This document shows positions 1 to 8,276 of a stretch of 64,000 bases of DNA, piece after piece. The position numbers were made by a program, and so were the translations under genes. The notes beneath the pieces are model-generated. The model was not told the origin of the DNA and did not search any database. It saw nothing but the letters and a program-made list of their open reading frames with translations. Position 1 is the first letter of the stretch. Each line of letters opens with the position of its first letter. Origin of the DNA: Corynebacterium sp. KPL1814 (GTDB taxonomy: Bacteria > Actinomycetota > Actinomycetes > Mycobacteriales > Mycobacteriaceae); NCBI RefSeq assembly GCF_000478175.1, contig NZ_KI515774.1:431594-495593 (forward strand), in the 5' to 3' direction.

Positions 1-1264
1 AGAGGCAAAGGGCGGTGAGAACTCCGCCCCAGCTGCCGCCGAGAAACCTGCAGCAGAAGGCGCAGACCACCGCGGCGAGCCGGACCATGAAGATAAAGAT
101 CCAGAAGACGTTGTATCCGTCGAGGCCGCCGAGGTAGAAGACGAATCACCGGTCTTTGACGCGGTAGTAGATGATAAAGACGCAGACCACATCGAAGAAC
201 GAGTCGATAACCACGAGGAAGCCGAAGAAGCTGCGGCTGCAGCCGATGCACAAACGGATGCTGCAGAAGCTGCCAAGGAACAAACCCCAGTACCGGATGG
301 TAAACCTGCTGCGGCGGGCCAGCCCACCGAGGACATCGCTCCTGCAGGAGGCCGTCTCGGCCGACTGCGCGGCCGCCTCTCTCGTTCCCAGAACGCCATC
401 GGCCAAGGACTGATGGGAATCCTTTCCGCCGGCGATCTGGATGAAGACGCCTGGGAGGAAATCGAAGATACGCTCATCATGGCGGACCTTGGCACCAAGT
501 CCACGATGAAGGTCACCGATTCCCTGCGTGACAAGATCGCTGAGCGTGGCGTGTCGAGCGAAGAAGAAGCGCGTGCGATGCTGCGCGAATGCCTCATCGA
601 GGCCTGCCACCCAGAAATGGATCGTTCCATTCGGGCGATGCCTAACGACGGCAAGCCGGCCATCGTCATGGTCGTGGGCGTCAACGGCACTGGTAAGACC
701 ACCACCACCGGTAAGCTCGCCCGCGTCCTCGTATCTATGGATCACAGCGTCTTGCTGGGTGCGGCAGATACCTTCCGTGCCGCAGCAGCCGATCAGCTAG
801 AAACGTGGGGTCGCCGCGTGGGCGCCGAAACCGTGCGCGGCAAGGAAGGCGCAGACCCTGCCTCCGTGGCCTTTGATGCCGTGGCTACTGGTGTGGAACA
901 GCAGGTCGATGTCGTCTTGGTTGATACGGCCGGCCGCCTGCATACCTCGACCGACCTGATGGATCAGCTGGGCAAGGTCAAGCGCGTTGTAGAAAAGAAG
1001 ACCGAGGTTGATGAGGTTCTCTTGGTTCTCGATGCCACAGTGGGCCAAAACGGCCTGGCACAAGCACGGATTTTCCGCGAGGTCGTTGACATCTCCGGCG
1101 TCGTACTAACCAAGCTGGACGGCACGGCTAAGGGCGGCATCGTATTCCAGGTACAAGAGGAGTTGGGTGTTCCAGTCAAGCTTGTGGGCTTGGGCGAGGG
1201 CGCCGATGATCTTGCTCCATTCGAAGTCGAAGGATTTGTTGATGCCTTGCTAGGTGAGAAATAG
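1..1264 (+). CDS. ftsY: Signal recognition particle receptor FtsY (5' end outside window)
   Basis: The reading frame is open from the left edge (codons begin at base 2) to the TAG at 1262-1264, so the N-terminus is missing. Bases 1-350 encode an acidic, Ala/Glu-rich region typical of the membrane-docking A domain. From about base 410 the NG GTPase core follows: P-loop GVNGTGKTTTTGK, DTFRAAAADQLE, DTAGR and TKLDGTAKGG. FtsY docks ribosome-SRP complexes at the membrane and activates GTP hydrolysis together with Ffh, which is also in this window (about 9 kb downstream). A strong hairpin terminator follows. The family call is certain; the start cannot be seen. Confidence 0.97.
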   Translation, partial: EAKGGENSAPAAAEKPAAEGADHRGEPDHEDKDPEDVVSVEAAEVEDESPVFDAVVDDKDADHIEERVDNHEEAEEAAAAADAQTDAAEAAKEQTPVPDGKPAAAGQPTEDIAPAGGRLGRLRGRLSRSQNAIGQGLMGILSAGDLDEDAWEEIEDTLIMADLGTKSTMKVTDSLRDKIAERGVSSEEEARAMLRECLIEACHPEMDRSIRAMPNDGKPAIVMVVGVNGTGKTTTTGKLARVLVSMDHSVLLGAADTFRAAAADQLETWGRRVGAETVRGKEGADPASVAFDAVATGVEQQVDVVLVDTAGRLHTSTDLMDQLGKVKRVVEKKTEVDEVLLVLDATVGQNGLAQARIFREVVDISGVVLTKLDGTAKGGIVFQVQEELGVPVKLVGLGEGADDLAPFEVEGFVDALLGEK

Positions 1265-1289
1265 GGACTCCTTCAACCGCCTTAGATAA

Positions 1290-1346
1290 CTCCCCAGTAC
1301 CCCGGCTGCTGAAAAAGCGAGATAGCCACGGGTGCTGGGGAGTTTT
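1290..1346 (+). terminator. Rho-independent terminator of ftsY
   Basis: A 13-bp stem (1290-1302 pairs with 1330-1342, one G-T wobble) is followed by TTTT. It lies 25 bases after the ftsY stop. Confidence 0.85.
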
Positions 1347-1461
1347 CGCTCGCCTATGTGCCGTGCACGTATGCCCCGCGAGCATGGGGAGCCGTGGCTT
1401 ACTGTGATCTGGATTGGGCTGGTGAGCAATGGTAATCTGGTAGGGCTGTATTTAGTGATTC

Positions 1462-1478
1462 GGTGCGAAATTCGCACC
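1462..1478. promoter_or_regulatory. Perfect palindrome, candidate operator of the mrp operon
   Basis: GGTGCGAA-A-TTCGCACC is a perfect inverted repeat with 8-bp arms and one central base. It sits 33 bases before the GTG of mrpA and just after AT-rich -10-like sequences (TATTTA at 1449-1454, TAGGGC at 1441-1446). The position suits a repressor or activator site. No T-run follows, so it is unlikely to be a terminator. I do not recognise the motif. Confidence 0.5.
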
Positions 1479-1511
1479 AATCCAAGACAAGGTTCGTGAG
1501 GCAAGTATTTC

Positions 1512-4493
1512 GTGACGCTACTTTTTGCTGTCCTCCTTGCGGCATTGGCAGTGATCTTGGCACCGGTAACCGTAAAGGTCATGGACCGACAGGCGGGCTA
1601 TCCATTAGCTGGCCTTTTTCTCATCGCAGCGGTGCTCATTGCTAAGGATTTTTCTGCCATTGCAGCGGGGGAGGAACTCAGTTTCCAAGCCACCTGGGTA
1701 CGCGATTTTATTGCACCGGGGGTTGACGTAAGTTTCGCTCTGCGTGGAGATGCATTGAGCATCTTCTTCGCCATGTTGGCTCTTGTCATTGGCGCTGTCG
1801 TGTTGACCTACTCGGCAGCCTATCTCCCTAAAAACGAGGGAAATACGAGCTTTTATACACTGATGACGGCGTTCACGCTGTCCATCTTGTTGCTGGTTCT
1901 GGCCAATGACGTTGTAGTCCTATTCCTCGCCTGGGAGCTTGTCTCCTTGGCTTCTTTCATGCTCATTGCGCGCTCTGGCTCTGGGGGAGAGGCAGGTTCC
2001 CAGCGCACCCTCATCCTGACGTTTATCGGTGGCCTTACGCTATTGACGGCATTGGGCATTGCCGCAGTGACCACCGGCTCGACCACCATTTCTGAGATTC
2101 TCGCATCCTCGGTATGGGACGATCGTCCGGGCGTGACCGCAAGCGTTGCCGTGCTTATCGCGGCTTCTGCCTTTACCAAGTCCGCTCAATTTCCATTCCA
2201 CTTCTGGCTGCCAGAAGCCATGGCTGCCGCTACGCCAGTCTCGGCGTTCCTACACGCCGCGGCCGTGGTCAAGGCGGGCATCTACTTGCTCATTCGCTTC
2301 TCCACGATCTTTTACGATGTCGCGGTGTGGAACTGGGTGCTCATCGTCGTCGGTATGGGTACGGCGGTTATGTCCGCAGTATTCGCGGTGCAAAAGACGG
2401 ACCTGAAGAAGCTGACCGCTTATTCCACCGTGTCTCACCTGGGTTGGATTGTCGCCACCATCGGTGTCGGCACTCCCTTCGCCATTGGGGCGGCACTGGT
2501 ACATACCTTGGCACACGCGCTCTTCAAGTCCTCGCTGTTCATGCTCATCGGTGTCATTGACCATGAAGCAGGTTCGCGCGATATCCGTCGCCTTGGCCCG
2601 TTGTGGAACAAGATGCCGTGGACGTTTGGCTCTGTAGTCATCGGCGCCGCATCCATGGCCGCGGTACCACCGCTGCTGGGCTTTGTGTCCAAGGAAGGCA
2701 TGCTCACCGCCTTCGAGGACGCCCCGATCGGCGGCGCAGGCCAAGCGATCTTGCTCATCGTGGCAGGTATCGGTGCCTTCTTTACCTTCACCTACTCTGC
2801 AAAGATCGTCTTCGGCGCATTCTTCGATGGGCCACGGTCCATGGACGATGTCCACGAAGCCCCAGTTTCCCTGTGGCTTCCTGCGGCGCTGCCGGGCTTT
2901 ATGTCCCTGCCGCTCGTCTTTGTCCTGGGTATTTTCGAAAAACCCCTGGAGCATGCCGTTGGTGCCGTGGGCATGGAAACGCATGCTCACCTTTCGCTAT
3001 GGCATGGAATCAACGTGCCATTCATCATCTCGATCCTCGTGCTGGTAGCCGGAATTGCGGGCATCTTTGTCCGCAAGAAGATGTGGCCGGCCTTCGAAGA
3101 GCGCAACTTTATGCCGCGCAGCGGCAACGAGCTCCTGCAAAGCCTGCAAGATGGCTGCGCCAAGCTCGGCCAAGTACTGGGCAAGATGTCCGATTCCCAC
3201 AATCCGTCCCGTCACATTCTCCCGATTGTCATCGTGGTTATCGTTCTCGCCGGTACTACCTTGTTCGGCGAGGGAGTCGACGGTGTACCGCTGCAACCGC
3301 GTGTCGATGGGCTCGACAACCCGTGGGACCTGCTGCCTTTGGGAATCGTTGCGTTGTCCGTATTCGGGCTGGTTCGCACCAAGAACCGCCTTACCGGCGC
3401 CGTTATGATTGGTATCGCGGGTACGGGTGTTACCTTGCAGATGTTCCTCTTGGGCGCACCGGACGTGGCACTCACCCAGTTCATGGTGGAGGCCTTGTCT
3501 GTGGTCGTCATGATGATGGTGCTGCGCTACCTGCCGGAGACCTTCCAACCGGTTACGGATAAGTCCCGCAAGGTGGGCTCCATCGTTATCGCCGTATTGG
3601 CCGGTATTGCGGCCTTCCTCGGTGTCTGGGGCCTGATGGGCCGTCACGAACGCTCGGATCTGGCGCTGTGGTACCTCGACAAGGCACCGGATATCACGGG
3701 CGGCGATAACGTCGTGGCCACCATCATCGTGGAATTCCGTGCACTCGATACCTTGGGCGAGCTGTCCGTGCTGGGCATGGCCGCCGTCGTTATCGCAGCC
3801 ATTACCACCACGCTGCCGCGCTTCCCGTTCAGCTCGGGCACGCGCCCAGCGCCATTCGGCCAGTCGCAGCTGAACTCCGTGCCGCTGCGCAAGGGAATCA
3901 ATATTGTCATTCCTTTGCTCATCATCATGTCCGTCATCGTGTTCTTCCGCGGGCACAATTCCTCCGGCGGTGGATTCCCCGCTGCGCTCATCATGGGTGC
4001 GGCCATCGGGCTGACCTACCTTTCCCGTGGCTCCGATGAAATTGTCTTCGGCCGCATGACCCCAGTGCACCTGACCGGCATTGGCATTATTACGGCACTG
4101 TTAGCAGGCTTTATTGGCTACTGGCACGACGGCTTTGGCAATGGTGGTTTCCTCACCGCCTTGCACGGTGAGGCCTTTGGCCAGCACTGGACGACGTCCC
4201 TCATCTTCGACCTCGGTATTTACCTGGCAGTGTTGGGTATGCTCACGATGGCCATCAATGCCTTGGGCGGTTACCTCAGGCCTGGTACCGAGCGGGACTA
4301 CCTTCCATGGATCCATGATGATGACTCGGCCCTGCCGGCGACGCCGCGCATTGCCGTTGAGGATGCGGACGATCCGTATCCAGACCCAATCAACCCGTCG
4401 ACGGATCCGCTCGCTTTGCTTAGCCCCAAAGAGGCAAAGACAAAGAGAAAGCAACGTCGCCGTTCTAACGCCAACCGAGGAGGGGAGAAGTAA
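1512..4493 (+). CDS. mrpA: Na+/H+ antiporter subunit A with fused MrpB-type domain
   Basis: This 993-residue polytopic membrane protein is the largest subunit of the Mrp (Mnh/Sha/Pha) cation/proton antiporter. The N-terminal two thirds resemble the NuoL-type proton antiporter family, with the conserved helix TPVSAFLHAAAVVKAGIY and the HTLAHALFKSSLF segment. The C-terminal third carries the MrpB (MnhB) signature, with GHNSSGGGFPAALI near residue 815, so the separate mrpB gene is absent and fused here, as in other corynebacteria. The tail is hydrophilic and basic. The start is GTG at 1512; the stop overlaps the mrpC ATG by one base (TAATG). The operon probably exports Na+ or K+ for pH and salt tolerance. 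Confidence 0.93.
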   Translation: MTLLFAVLLAALAVILAPVTVKVMDRQAGYPLAGLFLIAAVLIAKDFSAIAAGEELSFQATWVRDFIAPGVDVSFALRGDALSIFFAMLALVIGAVVLTYSAAYLPKNEGNTSFYTLMTAFTLSILLLVLANDVVVLFLAWELVSLASFMLIARSGSGGEAGSQRTLILTFIGGLTLLTALGIAAVTTGSTTISEILASSVWDDRPGVTASVAVLIAASAFTKSAQFPFHFWLPEAMAAATPVSAFLHAAAVVKAGIYLLIRFSTIFYDVAVWNWVLIVVGMGTAVMSAVFAVQKTDLKKLTAYSTVSHLGWIVATIGVGTPFAIGAALVHTLAHALFKSSLFMLIGVIDHEAGSRDIRRLGPLWNKMPWTFGSVVIGAASMAAVPPLLGFVSKEGMLTAFEDAPIGGAGQAILLIVAGIGAFFTFTYSAKIVFGAFFDGPRSMDDVHEAPVSLWLPAALPGFMSLPLVFVLGIFEKPLEHAVGAVGMETHAHLSLWHGINVPFIISILVLVAGIAGIFVRKKMWPAFEERNFMPRSGNELLQSLQDGCAKLGQVLGKMSDSHNPSRHILPIVIVVIVLAGTTLFGEGVDGVPLQPRVDGLDNPWDLLPLGIVALSVFGLVRTKNRLTGAVMIGIAGTGVTLQMFLLGAPDVALTQFMVEALSVVVMMMVLRYLPETFQPVTDKSRKVGSIVIAVLAGIAAFLGVWGLMGRHERSDLALWYLDKAPDITGGDNVVATIIVEFRALDTLGELSVLGMAAVVIAAITTTLPRFPFSSGTRPAPFGQSQLNSVPLRKGINIVIPLLIIMSVIVFFRGHNSSGGGFPAALIMGAAIGLTYLSRGSDEIVFGRMTPVHLTGIGIITALLAGFIGYWHDGFGNGGFLTALHGEAFGQHWTTSLIFDLGIYLAVLGMLTMAINALGGYLRPGTERDYLPWIHDDDSALPATPRIAVEDADDPYPDPINPSTDPLALLSPKEAKTKRKQRRRSNANRGGEK

Positions 4494-4969
4494 TGATTCT
4501 CGCGTTAACTATCGCCATCCTCATCGGTGGCGCCGTCTACCTCATTCAACAACGCGGCTTGGTCCGCATTGTATTGGGCATGATGGCATTCGGCCACGGT
4601 GCCAACCTGACCTTGTTGGCCACTGGCGTGTATTCCTACCGAGGGGAGTCCTTTCCTTCGGAAGTCCCCCACGACCAGATGGCCGATCCGCTACCGCAGG
4701 CTTTCGTTCTGACGGCCGTTGTTATTTCCATGGCAACCTCGACCATCCTGTTGACCATGGCGGCAATGGGCAAAAACGATGACACCGATGTGGTGGAACC
4801 CGTCGATGACAACACCATCGACCACGCATTTTCTACCCTGGGCCGCGATGCCCAGAACCGAGCGATCTTGGAAGAATCCGCGAATGAGCTCGATCGCATT
4901 GGCCGGGTAGACCACGACACTCCCGTGGCTGAGCGCGGGGTAAATAGGAAGAAGGAGGATGAAAAATAA
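4493..4969 (+). CDS. mrpC: Na+/H+ antiporter subunit C
   Basis: This is a NuoK-like small subunit of the Mrp antiporter. The first 95 residues form three hydrophobic helices with the conserved LVRIVLGMMAFGHGANL segment. The protein is 158 residues, longer than the usual 110-120, because of an acidic/basic soluble tail after about residue 100. Its start overlaps the mrpA stop, and its stop overlaps the mrpD ATG, so the three subunits are translationally coupled. Confidence 0.92.
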   Translation: MILALTIAILIGGAVYLIQQRGLVRIVLGMMAFGHGANLTLLATGVYSYRGESFPSEVPHDQMADPLPQAFVLTAVVISMATSTILLTMAAMGKNDDTDVVEPVDDNTIDHAFSTLGRDAQNRAILEESANELDRIGRVDHDTPVAERGVNRKKEDEK

Positions 4970-6510
4970 TGGCTGATGTTGTAGCCCAACTTCTTCCGCT
5001 TTTCCCGGCAATTCCGCTCATTGCCGCGGCTTTTGCCTTGCTGGCGCCGTGGCGCGCTGTCCGCGATGCGATCATGCTCATCATCCCCGGAGTCGGTGTC
5101 TTTGCTGGTCTGGGGCTGTTGATCTACACCATGAATAATGGGGTAGTGGCGCATACCGTGGGCCTCTACGTAGGCAATGTGGGTATTCCTTTTGCAGCGG
5201 ATGCCTTTTCCGCACTGATGATCATCACCACGATGATCGTGGCCTTTGGCGCTAACTGGTTCGCCATTGTGGGAGGGGAGACGAAATCTCGTTACTATCC
5301 TTCGCTCACCCTGATTCTTATTACCGGTGTGTGCGGTGCGCTGCTGACCGCTGATCTCTTTAACTTCTTCGTGTTCATCGAGGTCATGCTGCTGCCGTCC
5401 TACGGCCTTATCACCATGTCCGGCACGTGGTCACGCCTGGCGGCTGGTCGCGCGTTCGTCCTCGTCAACCTTTTCGCCTCCACGCTGCTGGTGGTTGGTG
5501 TCGGTTATATCTATTCCGTCACCGGCTCGGTTAACTTGGCTGCATTGCAGGGAGCTGCCGCCGGCAATGGCCCAGTGACCGTCGCCGCGGGGATTATTCT
5601 CATCGCGATTACCGCCAAGGCCGGTGTCTTCCCAGTGCAGTCCTGGCTGCCGCGTACCTACCCAGGAACGTCGGCTGCGGTGATGGGCCTTTTCTCCGGC
5701 CTGCACACGAAGGTTGCTGTGTACATGCTCTACCGGCTGTACGTGCAGCTTTTCGATCTTGAGCAGCGGTGGAACGTGCTCATCATCGTCCTCATGCTGA
5801 TCTCTATGATGATCGGTGCGTTTGGCGGTCTGACCGAAAAGACCATTCGCCGCGTGCTGGGTTACCAGATGCTCAACGGCATGCCGTTCATCCTGGTGAT
5901 GTTGGCCTTTACGTCGGAAGATCCGAGCCGCGCGCTGGCCGCCGGTATCATGTACACGATTCACCACATGGTGACCGTTGGCTCGTTGATCCTGGCTTCC
6001 GGTGCCATCGAAGAGACCTACGGCACGGGTGACTTGACCAAGCTATCGGGCCTCGCGCGCCGCGATACCATCATCGCCTGGATTTTTGCCGCTGGTGCTT
6101 TCTCCGTTGTGGGCTTCCCGCCATTCTCCGGCATGTGGGGCAAGCTCATGATTGTCTTCGAGGTCGCCCGCAACGGCGGCGCTTGGGCCTGGATTGCTAT
6201 TGCCGCCATCATCATCGCTTCCTTCGCCGCATTCTTGGCGATGTTGCGCGTCTGGCGCGAAGCCTTCTGGGGACACGATTTGCCCTCGGACAAGGTTCCA
6301 GATGAGCTCATCATCCGCAAGAAGCTGATGGCGCCTTCCGCAGCGCTCATCTTGGTCTCGCTGGGCATGTTCATTTTCTCCGGCGTGGTTATTGATGCGG
6401 TGGAAACCGCAGCCGAGCAACTGCTGGACACGACGGCTTATACTGACACCATCTTGGGCGATGATTCAGCCGCACTACCTAATATCGATGACATTCAGGA
6501 GGGCCGATAA
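4969..6510 (+). CDS. mrpD: Na+/H+ antiporter subunit D
   Basis: This 513-residue NuoM/NuoN-like proton channel subunit of the Mrp complex has about 14 hydrophobic helices. Visible conserved segments are TAKAGVFPVQSWLP (the functional Lys and the broken-helix region) and GFPPFSGMWGK near residue 385. It works with MrpA in the proton-translocating half of the antiporter. Its ATG overlaps the mrpC stop, and mrpE begins on the very next base after its TAA. Confidence 0.93.
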   Translation: MADVVAQLLPLFPAIPLIAAAFALLAPWRAVRDAIMLIIPGVGVFAGLGLLIYTMNNGVVAHTVGLYVGNVGIPFAADAFSALMIITTMIVAFGANWFAIVGGETKSRYYPSLTLILITGVCGALLTADLFNFFVFIEVMLLPSYGLITMSGTWSRLAAGRAFVLVNLFASTLLVVGVGYIYSVTGSVNLAALQGAAAGNGPVTVAAGIILIAITAKAGVFPVQSWLPRTYPGTSAAVMGLFSGLHTKVAVYMLYRLYVQLFDLEQRWNVLIIVLMLISMMIGAFGGLTEKTIRRVLGYQMLNGMPFILVMLAFTSEDPSRALAAGIMYTIHHMVTVGSLILASGAIEETYGTGDLTKLSGLARRDTIIAWIFAAGAFSVVGFPPFSGMWGKLMIVFEVARNGGAWAWIAIAAIIIASFAAFLAMLRVWREAFWGHDLPSDKVPDELIIRKKLMAPSAALILVSLGMFIFSGVVIDAVETAAEQLLDTTAYTDTILGDDSAALPNIDDIQEGR

Positions 6511-7044
6511 ATGCATGCCGTAGCTTATGCACTCTGGCTCATCAAGGAGATTTTCGTTGCTGGGTTCACCCTGGCGATGTCAGCATTTAAGCCCGATAAC
6601 GAATACCACCCGGTGATCATCCGGTATCCACTGCGCGTTACCAGCGCCTGGGAGATTTTCTGGTTCACCTCTTCCATTACCGCAACCCCTGGCACGCTGT
6701 CGTTGGGACTGCGCGAACCACCGCGCAAGGGCTTGCCCCGCATCGTGCTAGTACAAGCGGTACAGGGTTCCGATCCTGCGGCGATTGTGGCTGACTTGGC
6801 CGATATGGAAGAGCACTTGGCACCGCGCGTGAAGAGCATCGACTATGGCGTTCCTGGGCAAGGGGATACGACGGAGCTCGATGAGGCTTTCTACGAATTC
6901 CCCTTGGATACCCTGGGTCGCTATATGCGCTCGCCGGACCTCGCGCGGGCGGAGGACACTCCGCTTTCGGAGAGCCAGGCGGACGTCGAAAAGCCCAAGC
7001 ACCTCGCCCGGAAAATTCAACGCAGGAAGGAGACCGACCGATGA
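6511..7044 (+). CDS. mrpE: Na+/H+ antiporter subunit E
   Basis: This 177-residue MrpE-family subunit has two N-terminal hydrophobic helices and then a soluble cytoplasmic domain. The family motif region around WEIFWFTSSITATPGTLSL is present at about residues 48-66. It begins directly after the mrpD stop and overlaps mrpF by ATGA at 7041-7044. In characterised Mrp systems subunit E is needed for assembly and activity. Confidence 0.9.
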   Translation: MHAVAYALWLIKEIFVAGFTLAMSAFKPDNEYHPVIIRYPLRVTSAWEIFWFTSSITATPGTLSLGLREPPRKGLPRIVLVQAVQGSDPAAIVADLADMEEHLAPRVKSIDYGVPGQGDTTELDEAFYEFPLDTLGRYMRSPDLARAEDTPLSESQADVEKPKHLARKIQRRKETDR

Positions 7045-7331
7045 TTGATTTTGCAACATTGTCCCCATTCGGTTGGGTTGTACTAGTGTGCGTGTTCATC
7101 ATGGGCGGGGCCGCCTGGTGCGGGGTGCTATTAGCGCTGCGCACCCGCGATGAACTCACCCGCGCGGTGATGTCAGACATCGTCTTTTACGGCATGATCT
7201 GCATGTACCTCGGCTGGTCAATGATCAACAATGCCCCCTTGGCCTATGACATTGCCTTGATTGGCGCCATCGCGGCCGGTATTTTGCCGACCTTGTCTAT
7301 GGCCCGCATTATTTCGAAAGGTCGGCGATAA
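7041..7331 (+). CDS. mrpF: Na+/H+ antiporter subunit F
   Basis: This 96-residue protein with three predicted helices matches MrpF in size, hydropathy and operon position (between E and G). Helix 2 contains RAVMSDIVFYGMIC. It is translationally coupled to mrpE through an ATGA overlap and separated from mrpG by three bases. Confidence 0.88.
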   Translation: MIDFATLSPFGWVVLVCVFIMGGAAWCGVLLALRTRDELTRAVMSDIVFYGMICMYLGWSMINNAPLAYDIALIGAIAAGILPTLSMARIISKGRR

Positions 7332-7334
7332 GTC

Positions 7335-7703
7335 ATGGCTGTTTACGAGATTATTGCTTCGGTTCTGCTCATTGTGGCGACCATCCTTGTGGTGGCAACG
7401 GTGGTTTCCTTGTGGCGCGCACCGGATGCCTTGACCCGTGCCAACCTGATGGGCCCGACCGTGGGGCTGGCGGTGCCGCTTATCATCCTCGCCAAGCTAG
7501 TGGTGGATTTTGGGCAGGATGGCTTTTCACTAGGCCTCCTTATCAAGGGCCTCATCGCGTGCTTTGGTGTCTGGATTATCGGCTCGGTGGGTTCGTTCTA
7601 CCTGGGGCGTTCCATCTACGGTGTTGCGGTTACTGACGTTAAACACGCCAAACACAATAATGAGAAAATTCAGACCGTCTACGCTGATGAAGACGAAATC
7701 TAG
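7335..7703 (+). CDS. mrpG: Na+/H+ antiporter subunit G
   Basis: This 122-residue small membrane subunit closes the operon. It has three hydrophobic segments and the MrpG-type sequence RAPDALTRANLMGPTVG near residues 30-46. A short charged tail follows. A hairpin terminator lies 23 bases downstream, so mrpACDEFG appears to be a self-contained transcription unit separate from glnK. Confidence 0.9.
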   Translation: MAVYEIIASVLLIVATILVVATVVSLWRAPDALTRANLMGPTVGLAVPLIILAKLVVDFGQDGFSLGLLIKGLIACFGVWIIGSVGSFYLGRSIYGVAVTDVKHAKHNNEKIQTVYADEDEI

Positions 7704-7726
7704 GGTTATCCTTCCCTAGTGTGCAG

Positions 7727-7774
7727 CGCGGGTTCGTACTTTCTCCATGGAGGATGTACGGCCCGCGTTTCTTT
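7727..7774 (+). terminator. Terminator of the mrp operon
   Basis: CGCGGGTTCGTAC (7727-7739) pairs imperfectly with GTACGGCCCGCG (7756-7767), followed by TTTCTTTT. Confidence 0.7.
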
Positions 7775-7931
7775 TGGGCAGATGCGGTGCGTACAGCAGC
7801 GGATCCAGCCTTAATTTACCGGCTGCAACTGTAATTCGGGCACATTCGGAAGTTGTGCGGGGTTAGACTAGAACGCAGCATATCCGCGCCGCGCCTGGCC
7901 GCCGACTTATACTTTTCTTCAGGAGGATTAA

Positions 7932-8270
<339 letters not shown>

Positions 8271-8276
8271 GCAAAA

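Noticed and set aside
2997..4070. Minus-strand open frame inside mrpA
   Set aside because: A shadow of the membrane-protein codons; composition is His/Gln/Asp-rich and unlike any family.
7775..7931. AmtR operator upstream of glnK
   Set aside because: I looked for an inverted CTAT-N6-ATAG-type site and saw none; only a -10-like TAGACT is present.
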